A program made the translations under genes and the position numbers. Below are positions 12,921 through 21,774 of a stretch of DNA of 64,000 bases, piece after piece (position 1 is the stretch's first letter; the number at the start of each line of letters is the position of its first letter). The notes below the pieces were generated by a model. It saw only the letters and a program-made list of their open reading frames with translations, made no database searches and was not told the DNA's origin. This DNA comes from Procambarus clarkii (taxonomy: Eukaryota > Arthropoda > Malacostraca > Decapoda > Cambaridae), in contig NC_091158.1 of the NCBI RefSeq assembly GCF_040958095.1, positions 37,580,710 through 37,644,709 of the forward strand, given 5' to 3'.

Positions 12921-13541
12921 ATGGATACTGTTCTGACAACTTGTCAGGGTTATTTAACCGACGATTCATTTTGTAATAATGAAACCTGTATTGTGTACGG
13001 AGTGAACTGTATATCCTGTGTTCCCAGAGGAATGGCTCTAGACTTAGCCAAGAAATATTCTCATGCTGATGCTTATAATGTTCGCCGACCCTTGTACAGT
13101 CTTAAGAGATGTATCCCTGAAGATCGTCCAGTACCAGGAACAATTCATATCTCTAAAGGAGAAAATTTTCCATATATTGTTGCTATAGCCACACAATACG
13201 GTATTGGATTACCTATAGAAAGTAATAACATTGCTCAGGGAATTATAGAAAACTCAAAAGACAGAAACATGCTCTCTGGATTAAACGAAGATACATCCAT
13301 TAATCGTCTCGTCTACTTCAAGAATGGTATGAAAGATTTATTTAACTTTATCAAGGGCTCTCCTCAAATTATGAGAGTTATAATACCAACAGGAATTGGG
13401 ATTACATGTGTTCGAAGAGATAAAGTTTGGGAAAATACTTATCTTCCTGTTATTGAAGATATGTATAAACAGTTAAAACCCTACGGAGTGGAAGTTAAAT
13501 TACTGTTTAACGAGGAGATTATGCAGAGGAAGAGCAAGTAA
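12921..13541 (+). CDS. Macrodomain-like protein 1 (206 aa)
   Basis: The start has a good context (TTCACCATGG) and a TATA box 83 bp upstream. The fold pattern resembles compact TARG1/ADP-ribose-phosphatase macrodomains: a beta strand then GVNCISCVPRGMALDLAKKY (residues 27-46, equivalent to the ADP-ribose-binding N-x-G-x-G-IA helix region), PGTIHI (72-77), a YIVAIATQ strand (85-92), an RLVYFKNGMKDL helix (129-140), IIPTGIG (154-160, equivalent to the phosphate-binding P-x-I-G-x-G-L loop) and VWENTYLP (169-176). Macrodomains bind or hydrolyse ADP-ribose on proteins or nucleic acid; activity here is inferred and catalytic residues cannot be assigned with confidence. The gene is intronless. Its stop is only about 50 bp before the TATA box of the next gene. 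It shares its motif order with the next two genes, so the three are paralogues. Confidence 0.78.
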   Translation: MDTVLTTCQGYLTDDSFCNNETCIVYGVNCISCVPRGMALDLAKKYSHADAYNVRRPLYSLKRCIPEDRPVPGTIHISKGENFPYIVAIATQYGIGLPIESNNIAQGIIENSKDRNMLSGLNEDTSINRLVYFKNGMKDLFNFIKGSPQIMRVIIPTGIGITCVRRDKVWENTYLPVIEDMYKQLKPYGVEVKLLFNEEIMQRKSK

Positions 13542-13592
13542 CACTTGGCAACCTTTTGTGTGCGCAGTGTTTCTACGCGCAGCCTAAAGATG

Positions 13593-13599
13593 TATATAT
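13593..13599 (+). promoter_or_regulatory. TATA box of macrodomain-like gene 2
   Basis: TATATAT at 13593-13599 lies 81-87 bp before the ATG at 13680, nearly the same spacing as for gene 1. It also argues that the upstream in-frame extension back to 13545 is not translated, because that part would lie at or before the transcription start. Confidence 0.5.
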
Positions 13600-13679
13600 G
13601 CTTCCCCCGGAGTGATCTCTTACGGTGTCCTCCTCTTCTTGGATGTCAGAATCTACTTCAAGCTTGGATATTCAAGGCT

Positions 13680-14579
13680 ATGGAGATCAAGACTATTATT
13701 GGAGACTTTGCCTCCCTGCCCGTCTACAATAATCACGACTGTTTATTGTACGATCTTGATGCTACGAGTGTACAAATGTGTAAAATTGTGCAAGGATTGT
13801 GGGATCGTTACCCATATGCGAGATTACATCGTGAAAACTTTCCTTACAAAAACAGGGCTGTTGTATCTTATCGCAGTAACCCTGGCAGTATACATATTGG
13901 AGAACCACCTGAATTTAACAACAGGATGGATGAAGATCCCCATCTACCCCTTATTATTGGTTTAGTGACTCAGTTTGCTAGTAGACCTGCAACTTTACCA
14001 GCATATGAAAATCCTCCGTGTGAAGTACGAAGTTTAGATGAACATTTTTACGATGGACTTGAAAAAGATACAGAATATCAGAGATGGCGCTGGTTTGAAA
14101 ATGCTCTGAAGGAAGCCCTTGTTTTCATTCTTAAAAGATGTGTTAAGAGAATTATTATTCCATATGGGTTTGGCATGTCAAGTTATTTGGACAACTGCGC
14201 AGTATGGGAAAGTAAATATTTGCCTATACTTGAGAAAATAGGACAAAAACTACGAAAACGAGGTATTGTACTCTTCATAGTACGTCCCGAAAACATCGTT
14301 CCTCCTCAGTCATCCACCCACGGCATCTTTGAAAATAAGATTCCATACATTGCTGTTCTTCAAAATGGATCCACAACTAATGCTACTGATGCTGCTAGGA
14401 CACCTGAAGATGATGCTACGCCTGCTACCGCTGATGCTAGTTCACCTTCTATCAACACTAAGTTGTCTGATACAATTAATTCAACACCTGTTAATGTTAC
14501 TACGTCTGTTGATACTAATGTTACAATGTGTGTTAGTAGTAGTTTTACAAATTTAGAAGAGAAGATGGATTGGGAATAA
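13680..14579 (+). CDS. Macrodomain-like protein 2 with Ser/Thr-rich tail (299 aa)
   Basis: The frame is open from 13545, but the first ATG downstream of the TATA box is at 13680 (context AGGCTATGG), so that start is chosen. The domain repeats the order seen in gene 1: DCLLYDLDAT (residues 20-29), RYPYARL (43-49), PGSIHI (68-73), LIIGLVTQ (91-98), RWRWFENALKEAL (135-147), IIPYGFG (159-165), WESKYLP (176-182) and a final strand ending VRPEN. After about residue 205 comes a 95-residue low-complexity tail rich in Thr, Ser, Asn, Ala and Asp, without a recognised domain. The ADP-ribose-binding first loop is altered compared with gene 1 (no NC-x4-RG pattern), so this copy may bind another ligand or be inactive. 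It sits in tandem between its two paralogues, each with its own promoter-like site. Confidence 0.75.
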   Translation: MEIKTIIGDFASLPVYNNHDCLLYDLDATSVQMCKIVQGLWDRYPYARLHRENFPYKNRAVVSYRSNPGSIHIGEPPEFNNRMDEDPHLPLIIGLVTQFASRPATLPAYENPPCEVRSLDEHFYDGLEKDTEYQRWRWFENALKEALVFILKRCVKRIIIPYGFGMSSYLDNCAVWESKYLPILEKIGQKLRKRGIVLFIVRPENIVPPQSSTHGIFENKIPYIAVLQNGSTTNATDAARTPEDDATPATADASSPSINTKLSDTINSTPVNVTTSVDTNVTMCVSSSFTNLEEKMDWE

Positions 14580-14764
14580 TAATGTCTGTAAATAATTTAT
14601 ACTTTGTACATTTTTACAAATTAAATACATTGTACATTTTTACACATTAAATAACAAAATAGAAACTCGTGTGTTTATTTTCTCCCTTTTTAATGTCTAA
14701 ATGTCAACTCTACTTTTCTGAGTATATAGGAAGAGGTACGAAACTTTTTCTGTCTTACTTCAAG
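14580..14764 (+). terminator. 3' end of gene 2 and TATA box of gene 3
   Basis: Two ATTAAA poly(A)-like signals (14620-14625 and 14646-14651) lie in a short tandem duplication built on TACATTTTTACA. A TATATA box at 14723-14728 (context GAGTATATAGG) precedes the chosen start of gene 3 by 37 bp. Confidence 0.5.
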
Positions 14765-15391
14765 ATGGATTGTTCTATGTACATGCAAGTGAAGCTTAAG
14801 CGTTTGAATAAGTGTATTATAGATGCTGATTTTACTAGTGATGAAATTCTAAAACCTGGAGACTGTCTTGTCTACGATTCTCATAATTTATCTGGCGGAT
14901 TTGCACAACTGTTATGGGAAAAATATCCTTACAGTAAAGTTTCCGAGTGTGAAGTGGTACAGAATAATATAACTCCTGGTGGTATAGTACTTGCTTTATC
15001 TCCAGAACCAGAAATAAAACCTCATATTATAGGACTTCAATACAGTAGCTCTAATGAAGATCTAGGATTACAGAAAGATATTATTAAACGTTGGAGTTTT
15101 AAATCTGCAATAAGGCAAATTTGTTGTCAGGCAAGAAATAATAATTTAATCCAGCGTATAATTATTCCATATGGTATTGGGTTTAATGACGGAATAGGAT
15201 GGAGTAAAGAAGAACAAGAAGAATGGGAGACACACTATTTTCCAGGACTAGCCCATTTAGCTTATGTTTTAAAGAATAATAAAAAAGAATTATTAATGGT
15301 TCGTATACCTCTTGGAGAAGATGTTACGGGGACTGGGAGAGAGAAGAAACAAGTAGAGGGTAGATCTAATAAACGGAAGAGAATGTCGTAG
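14765..15391 (+). CDS. Macrodomain-like protein 3 with basic tail (208 aa)
   Basis: The frame is open from 14669, but the ATG at 14765 (CAAGATGG) is chosen because a TATA box lies just upstream at 14723. An ATG at 14693 is the alternative. Motifs follow the order of the two preceding genes: DCLVYDSHNL (residues 33-42), LLWEKYPYSKV (49-59), PGGIVL (71-76), PHIIGLQYS (86-94), RWSFKSAIRQI (109-119), IIPYGIG (133-139) and WETHYFP (154-160). A Lys/Arg-rich C-terminus ending in NKRKRMS could be a nuclear localisation signal. The NC-containing first loop of gene 1 is replaced here by SHNLSGG. Function is inferred from the macrodomain-like pattern only. Confidence 0.73.
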   Translation: MDCSMYMQVKLKRLNKCIIDADFTSDEILKPGDCLVYDSHNLSGGFAQLLWEKYPYSKVSECEVVQNNITPGGIVLALSPEPEIKPHIIGLQYSSSNEDLGLQKDIIKRWSFKSAIRQICCQARNNNLIQRIIIPYGIGFNDGIGWSKEEQEEWETHYFPGLAHLAYVLKNNKKELLMVRIPLGEDVTGTGREKKQVEGRSNKRKRMS

Positions 15392-15555
15392 TTAAAACTA
15401 GTAGATCTGAAATAATACATATAACTAATTTGGAAACTACAGCTAAGAGAGAGGGGGCGGAGCGTAACAATCTCCGATGTGATAAGCTAGGTCGGGATAT
15501 ATCTTGACATAAACTCCCCATCTCGGTCCAGCAGTGAGAAGACATACTCGGATCG
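15392..15555 (+). promoter_or_regulatory. Intergenic region and promoter of the methyltransferase-like gene
   Basis: A GC-box-like GGGGGCGGAGC (about 15453-15463) and an ATATAT box (15497-15502, context GGGATATATCTTGAC) precede the ATG at 15556 by 54 bp or more. No poly(A) signal for gene 3 stands out. Confidence 0.45.
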
Positions 15556-16972
15556 ATGGCTGCTGTATACAGTAAGTGATTATTGTATGATGTACTTACA
15601 GTACTCGTTATATTTGTTGTGATATAATTTTTGCTTATTATTGAATATCTTTTAGTTTTGAAATATTATGATTATTTAATAGTCCCTGTGTTAAATATTG
15701 TATTTTTCTTTGTTTAAAGATCTACCCCATGTGATGGATGTGAAGAGTCTACCAGGGTTTGGAAGCATGCCTGATCTTGTGTCAGAAACTATATGGCAAA
15801 GTCCAGCTTCGACTGTTTTGTGGAAGAATATGCCCCTGGCTGAAAAACGGACTTATAAAGTGATGACACATACTGATAAATGTACGCATGAGAACATTGT
15901 TCCAGCTCTAGCAAAGTTTATTAGCAAAAGTGAAAATGTTTTAATGATACTGATCGGTCATGATTTTATAAAGTTGAAAGAAGAACTTCCAATGATAAAA
16001 TGCGACATAGTCTTATTTAGCTTAAAAGAGAGTGTTACAGATGTACTCAAGAAACATGAGAATTGTCAAGTGTTGTTGCTGACGAAAACTCCTAGTAAGG
16101 CCGAGATGAAGAAAATTTCTTTGTTATTTAAAGGCGATAAAATAATTTGCACTTTTAGACCTAAACCCCGTTTTAAATACATATTTCCAGAATTTGAAGA
16201 AGTGCCTATAGGATGTAACTTAAAGGATAAATTTTTTATAAGAAAATTTGTGGATGAAATTGGTTCTCCAAATGCTGCAAACTGGTTTATTAATAAGTTG
16301 AGTTCTGAAGAACGAGAAGTGTATACTATAATGAGCCAGGATGAACTGAAACAGCAGGTAAATAGTAAGACTGTGAAAGAGCTTAGTATTATTCACCCTA
16401 AAACAGAAGAAGATGAACATTGGAGTTTAATTGATCATATGGAGGAGAGCTTTCCATCTTTTCCGTTAAATTTAATAAAGATGAGACCAGAAATAGGATA
16501 TCATACCCCCCAAAAGATAGAAATAGAGGCAGTGATGAGATTTATAGGACAGGATCCTGTACTTGGTGTTTTCTCTGGTATGGCCTTTATTGAAAATCTT
16601 ATTAGGATAAGACATACTAATGTGGTACGAGCTACAGATAATTACTCGAATATGGGTGAGAGTAAGTGGATGGAGGTTGAACAAATGGATGCTGTAGAAG
16701 CAGTTAGGACTTATTGTAATGACAGAGAAGTACTTCTAATGTCCTGGCCTGAATTGATTCGTGATGATAATGTTTATAGCGATGCTTTCTATGTTTTAAA
16801 GGAATTTAAGGGACAAAAACTAATCTATTTTGGAGAAGGGGAAGGGGGATGCTGTGCATGTGATGGATTTTTTAACTTGCTGGATAGTGAGTTTCATTGT
16901 GTGAAATCAAATACATGTTTTACTTATAATTCTTTTATAAATTCAAATGTTTATTTCTATATAAGACTATAG
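15556..16972 (+). CDS. Protein with degenerate methyltransferase-like C-terminal domain, two exons (about 422 aa)
   Basis: A 16-bp first exon (15556-15571, ATGGCTGCTGTATACA) is joined across a 148-bp intron (15572-15719, GTAAGT...TTTAAAG) to 15720-16972. This replaces the meaningless start MYFSLFKD of the unspliced frame and keeps phase. The C-terminal third resembles a Rossmann-fold SAM-methyltransferase pattern: VLGVFSGMAFIENL (residues 286-299) where a G-x-G loop is expected, VVRATDNY (307-314) ending strand 2 with an acidic residue, a DAVEAVRTY helix, LLMSWPE (344-350, like the LLLxWPP of some eukaryotic families), then LIYFGEGEGG and FFNLLD. The glycine loop is degenerate (FSGMAF), so catalysis is doubtful. 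The N-terminal half (1-250) has alternating strands and helices that I do not recognise. The stop codon abuts the inner border of the right TIR, which supplies an AATAAA signal. Confidence 0.7.
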
Positions 16973-17161
16973 TGTTTATGATTTCTTGAACACTTGTATA
17001 TGTTTTTCTTGAACACTTGTATAACTACTAAGAATAACTGTATATAATTGCTTCTTGAACACTTATGATTTTCTTGAACACTTGTAAAACTACTAAGAAC
17101 ACTTATGATTTCTTGAATACCTGTATAACTACTAAGAACACTTGTATGCGTTAAATGTTGT

Positions 17162-17167
17162 AATAAA
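17162..17167 (+). terminator. Poly(A) signal inside the right TIR
   Basis: AATAAA lies about 190 bp beyond the stop of the methyltransferase-like gene and is the mirror of 10640-10645 (the coordinates sum to 27807). Confidence 0.5.
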
Positions 17168-19839
17168 CTTAATGCCTCTTCTAAATAAGATTTCTTTATC
17201 CTTAATAGAATAATTTGCTTATTACATTGGAGGACTGAAACAAGTACTTAATTATGAAACCGAATAATGACATGATGTAGTAAGTTTAACGGAAATATTG
17301 AATACAATGACTTGAAAAGTTTTCCTTTGACTAATGAAGGTGTATGTTTAATAAAACTGAGTTACGAAAACAATGCCTTAAGATGCTACTGTAAGTAATG
17401 ACTTAGTGCACGGGCAAGTATCTTTAATTGTACGAAGATGTCTTAGAATGATTTATATTGACATTATTTGAAAATGGATAACTACCAAATGCTCAGTAGT
17501 AACTTACTGTGAATTAGTAATGTTACTGTTGTTGTTGTTGTTGTCGTTGTTAATAACGATGATCTACTTACTTACTTACTAAAATGACAGAACCAACTAG
17601 TTTTGAGAATTAGTACAGAGATGATTAGAGAATAAGTAGTGGACTGTAATGAACGGGTAAGAAAATGTAGCGGAGGGATGGAGGAAAATTGTAAGAAAGG
17701 GTTGAAAGTTGGGATGTGTAAAGGATTGAGAGATTGTAAGGGATGGTATCAAGATGTGCGGAAAATATGCTACAACATGTAAAGTAGACAGTGTAGAGAG
17801 TTGGGCGGTGAACAAGCTAGGACTTGTAATGGATGGAAGGAGTCGGGTATATTTACATATGACTCATGTTTAAATAAGATATGGGACACAGTAATACACG
17901 CTACAACATGTAAAGTAGACAGCGTAGTAAGATGCGAGGCGAACATGCTGAGACATGCTGAGACATGTAAAAGGAATGAGAGAGAGATTGTAAGGGTTGG
18001 TACCAAGATGAGCGGAAAACATGCTATAACATGTAGAGTAGAAATAGCGTAGTGAGTTGGGCGGTGAACAAGCTAGGACTTGTATTGGATGGAAAGAGTC
18101 GGGGTATATTTACATATGACTCATGTTTAAATAAGATAGAGGAGACGGTAATAGTTGTTTAAGTCTTGTATAAAATTGGAAAGAAGTAGAGAATATGTAA
18201 GACTAAGTACAGATCTGAACTTACAGAGAATATGCTATGAACGGGGAAAGAACGCAAATTAACAGCTACATTTTAAATTTACGAGACTTGGATGAGATGG
18301 AGGAAGGTGGGAGGGGGTGAAAGATAATTAAACAGGTTGGGGTTATGTGTATACTCGGATAAGAGATACGCTGGAGACGGACTTGATCGAATATATTTAT
18401 GTCTGATGATCTAAGGCTAATGTCCAGATTAATTTTACTACGTTAGAAAATACGGTGATCTTAAATCTCAGGGTGATTTAGTTGGAAAATAAAGAACTTG
18501 TACAAATGAACTAAGCTGGGGCACAAGAGTTGAAACTTAATAACTGAACTGGTTTTTTATTTACTATGTCTGAAAATGTAGTTGGGTGATTTGGACTGAG
18601 AGTAATGATTTTACAAAAGTGAGCTTGGACAGAGGACAAGAGCTAGAGTTTTATAATTGTTTACTTCATATTTACTATGTCTGAAATACAGAGGGTAAAA
18701 ATTTCAGGGAAATTGGACTGATACTAACGAAGATATGAAAGAGAACTAAGGCGGGGACGAGAGCTGGAGCTCAGTAACTGACTTGATCTTATTTACTAAC
18801 TTTGAAGTATGTCTGCTTTTAATTTTAGGGAAATTGATGGGTTATTTACAAAGATACGAAAGAGAATTAAGGCGGGGACGAGAGCTGGAGCTCGATAACT
18901 ATTTTGATTTTATTTACGGTGTCTGAAATACAGAGGGTAACAATTTAAGGGAAATTGGACTGTTACTAATGATTTTGTACAAATGAACTAAGCTGGGGAC
19001 AAGAGCTAGAGTTTGATAATTGTTTGCATTTACTAAACTATGTCTGAAATACAGAGGGTAGAAATTTCAGGGAAATTGGACTGATACTAACGAAGATACG
19101 AGAGAGAGCTAAGGCGGAGGACAAGAGCTGGAGCTTGGTAACTAATTACTGTATTGAACTACATTTGAAATATGATTATTTTAAATTTTAGAGGGATTGG
19201 AATGATAGTATTCTTTATACGACAGGGGACTAAGGTGGGGAACGTGAGCTAGAACTTGCTTACTAACATGATTTATTTGTGTAAAACTGACTTGCTTAAT
19301 GAAAAGGAGAAAACATACGATGTTGGAAAATAGTTGAACTGAACTGAATGAAAGGAGAGAGAGAGAGAGGAGGGAGAGAGAGAGAGGAGGGACGGTCCAG
19401 ATATTATGAAGATAAGATAAGATTAAGAGCCGACTGGCTGTCCGGGCGTAAAGTAAACACAGGTGATGCGAGAGATTGCGAGGTAAGGGGGAGAGGGAGG
19501 GGGGTGTGATGTACGAGACTTGAAAACCATGACTTACATAGGTGATTTTCTAAATTTATATGAATAACTAAGGCTTACATAGACGATTTTGTAAGTTGAA
19601 AACATGTAAAATATGTCCGTAGAGTTCTCCTGGAAGCCCTAAAGTGCTACACACGTTATTTGAATTTCTCCCATAAGGCCTTAACAAACTTCTATGTCTC
19701 GGAAATTATTTTCATCATAAGACTTAAACAAACTTCTAAGTCTCGGAAATTATTTTCATTATAAGAACTTTAACAACTTCTAAAATCAGTGACTGACAAA
19801 AATTTACCTGAAACCCTGGCTAACACGCGGGATATTTCC

Positions 19840-19984
19840 CAGAAAAAAAAAAGGAGCCGCTGGCTCTTACAGTCCACAGGGATCCTCCGGCCTGAAAAAA
19901 AAAGGAGCCGCTGGCTCTTACAGTCCACAGGCACTTTTTTTCCCCCAAAAAAAAAGGAGCCTGTGGCTCTTACTCCCTACTACT
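19840..19984. repeat. Triplicated terminal module at the right end of the element
   Basis: Three near copies of an A-run followed by GGAGCC...GGCTCTTAC occur at about 19845-19890, 19895-19922 and 19951-19984. The first two read GGAGCCGCTGGCTCTTACAG and the last GGAGCCTGTGGCTCTTACTC. Each contains a GAGCC/GGCTC dyad. The left terminus has a single copy. This looks like local duplication of the terminus. Confidence 0.75.
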
Positions 19985-20155
19985 GATGTGGTGGAGGCTG
20001 ACTCCATACACAGTTTCAAATGTAGATATGACAGAGCCCGATAGGCTCAGGAATCTGTACACCTGTTGATTGACGGTTGAGAGGCGGGACCAAAGAGCCA
20101 GAGCTCAACCCCCACAAACACAACTAGGTGAGTACAACTAGGTGAGTACACACAC
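19985..20155 (+). mobile_element. 3' end of LINE-A copy 1, resumed after the inserted element
   Basis: Starts with the second GATGTG and continues GTGGAGGCTGAC through the C-terminal ORF2 codons, the stop and the 3' UTR (TAGGCTCAGGAATCTGTACA, then AGAGCCAGAGCTCAACCC). It ends in the family's 3' tail of repeated ACTAGGTGAGTACA units. It matches the 3' ends at 24623-24766 and 52653-52818. Confidence 0.9.
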
Positions 20156-20674
<519 letters not shown>

Positions 20675-21523
20675 ATGACAGCCAGAGGTACCAGGGGAAC
20701 AGGGAAAAGTCCAGGTGACGAAATGAAGGAAATGTTTGCCCAGTTTCTGGAGGACATCAAGAGTGAGATGCAAGAAATAATGCAGGAAATGAAGAACGAA
20801 ATAAGCAGCCTGAAAAGAGAGCTGACAGCAGCAAAGGAGGAGATTAGAGCCCTCAAAGAAAATGGTATCGAGGCTGAGACTCAGAAAATCATCCAGGGAG
20901 AAGGTGGTAATAGTTTTTTGGATGAGAATGCCACAATAAAAGCAACATTTGCAGAAATGCTAAAAAAAAACTCTGAAGTAATGTCTGCAGTGATGTAGGT
21001 GGCCATGAAAGCCGCCACCTCACAGGAGGCGGCCCGCTCCACTAGCCAACTGCTGGAAAGGAATAGATCAGTGGTAGCTGTGGGTATTAAAGAGAAGGAT
21101 GGCTCCAATAGGACAGAGTGGAATGACAAGGAAAAACCGGCAGTGAATGAAGTACTGAAGGCACTAGACATGGAAGGGGCTGAGCATAGCATTGAGAAGG
21201 TTTTCAGGCTAGGTTGGTACAACAAAGACCGAGACCGAGTGATAAAGACAGTGTTTGCAAACGAGAGCACAAAGGAGAAGATTCTATCAAGGAAGAGATC
21301 CCTAAATAACTTGGGAGAATTAAAAAATGTATTCCTCCAGAGAGACATGACGAGGGAGGAGAGAGCTGTGGTGGCAGAAGCAAGGAAGAGGCGCAGGGCG
21401 AGAGGGGAAAACCAGGAAGTCACAGCTCCCAACACAACACCCCCAGAGGCAAGGGTGGAACCCACAACCAGCTACCCAGAAACACCAGAGAGGAAGACAA
21501 CCCCGCCACCCTCTTCTGCATAG
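20675..21523 (+). pseudogene. LINE-A copy 2 ORF1 (nucleic-acid-binding protein), one internal stop
   Basis: The frame runs through 20675-21523 except for a TAG at 20996-20998. The N-terminal part is Glu/Lys-rich heptad sequence consistent with a coiled coil (residues about 20-70). After the stop comes a region with VVAVGIKEKDG, a helix rich in acidic and hydrophobic residues, IEKVFRLG and NVFLQRDMTREER, like the RRM plus C-terminal domain of LINE ORF1 proteins. The tail is Pro/Thr-rich. In active elements this protein coats the RNA template. The single stop makes this copy defective. Confidence 0.8.
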
Positions 21524-21774
21524 AAAACACTCCTACCTCAAACCCTCCCTGCCCCCGCTCAAATGTTCAGCCAAATCTCCCTCCCCCCACACCCAATCCT
21601 CACCCTTCTACCCCTCCCCACCTCCCGCCGAGTTCCCCTATCTCCCCTTTCCTTCCTGTCCTCCCTCCCCTTTCATCCCATACCCTCCCTGTCCCTCCCC
21701 ATTCACTGGATCCCCCGCCCCTCATCCGAGTATCCTCTGAGTCCCTGTTATCCACCTCACAGGTCCTAACACCC

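Larger units (their letters stand above)
7870..19984. mobile_element. 12.1 kb TIR element carrying IAP, macrodomain and methyltransferase-like genes
   Basis: Both ends read AGTAGTAGGGAGTAAGAGCC inward. They are followed by near-identical inverted copies about 3 kb long (7870-10912 and 16973-19984) and flanked by the 6-bp duplication GATGTG. The interior has five genes in two divergent groups: an IAP gene leftward, three macrodomain-like genes and a methyltransferase-like gene rightward. No DNA polymerase B, retroviral-type integrase, packaging ATPase, protease or capsid gene was seen, so the element would need proteins supplied in trans. Family knowledge: a 6-bp TSD, 5'-AG termini and long TIRs are features of Maverick/Polinton elements. 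Inference: a non-autonomous relative, or a fragment of a large DNA virus mobilised by such a system. An alternative is a cargo-carrying DNA transposon of another, unknown superfamily. Confidence 0.88.
16973..19984 (-). repeat. Right terminal inverted repeat (about 3.01 kb)
   Basis: Reverse-complement partner of 7870-10912. It is shorter than the left arm by about 80 bp at the inner end (fewer CAAGTGTTC-type units) and carries an expanded terminal module at the outer end. Two short frames seen in both arms (83 and 78 residues) are identical because the arms are; they are not taken as genes. Confidence 0.93.

Noticed and set aside
13545-13679. N-terminal 45-residue extension of macrodomain-like protein 2
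   Set aside because: It has no ATG start, and a TATA box lies inside it, so transcripts probably begin downstream.
15698-15719. Start MYFSLFKD for the methyltransferase-like protein
   Set aside because: These codons lie in an intron with a pyrimidine-rich AG acceptor. A 16-bp upstream exon with ATG and a consensus donor fits better.
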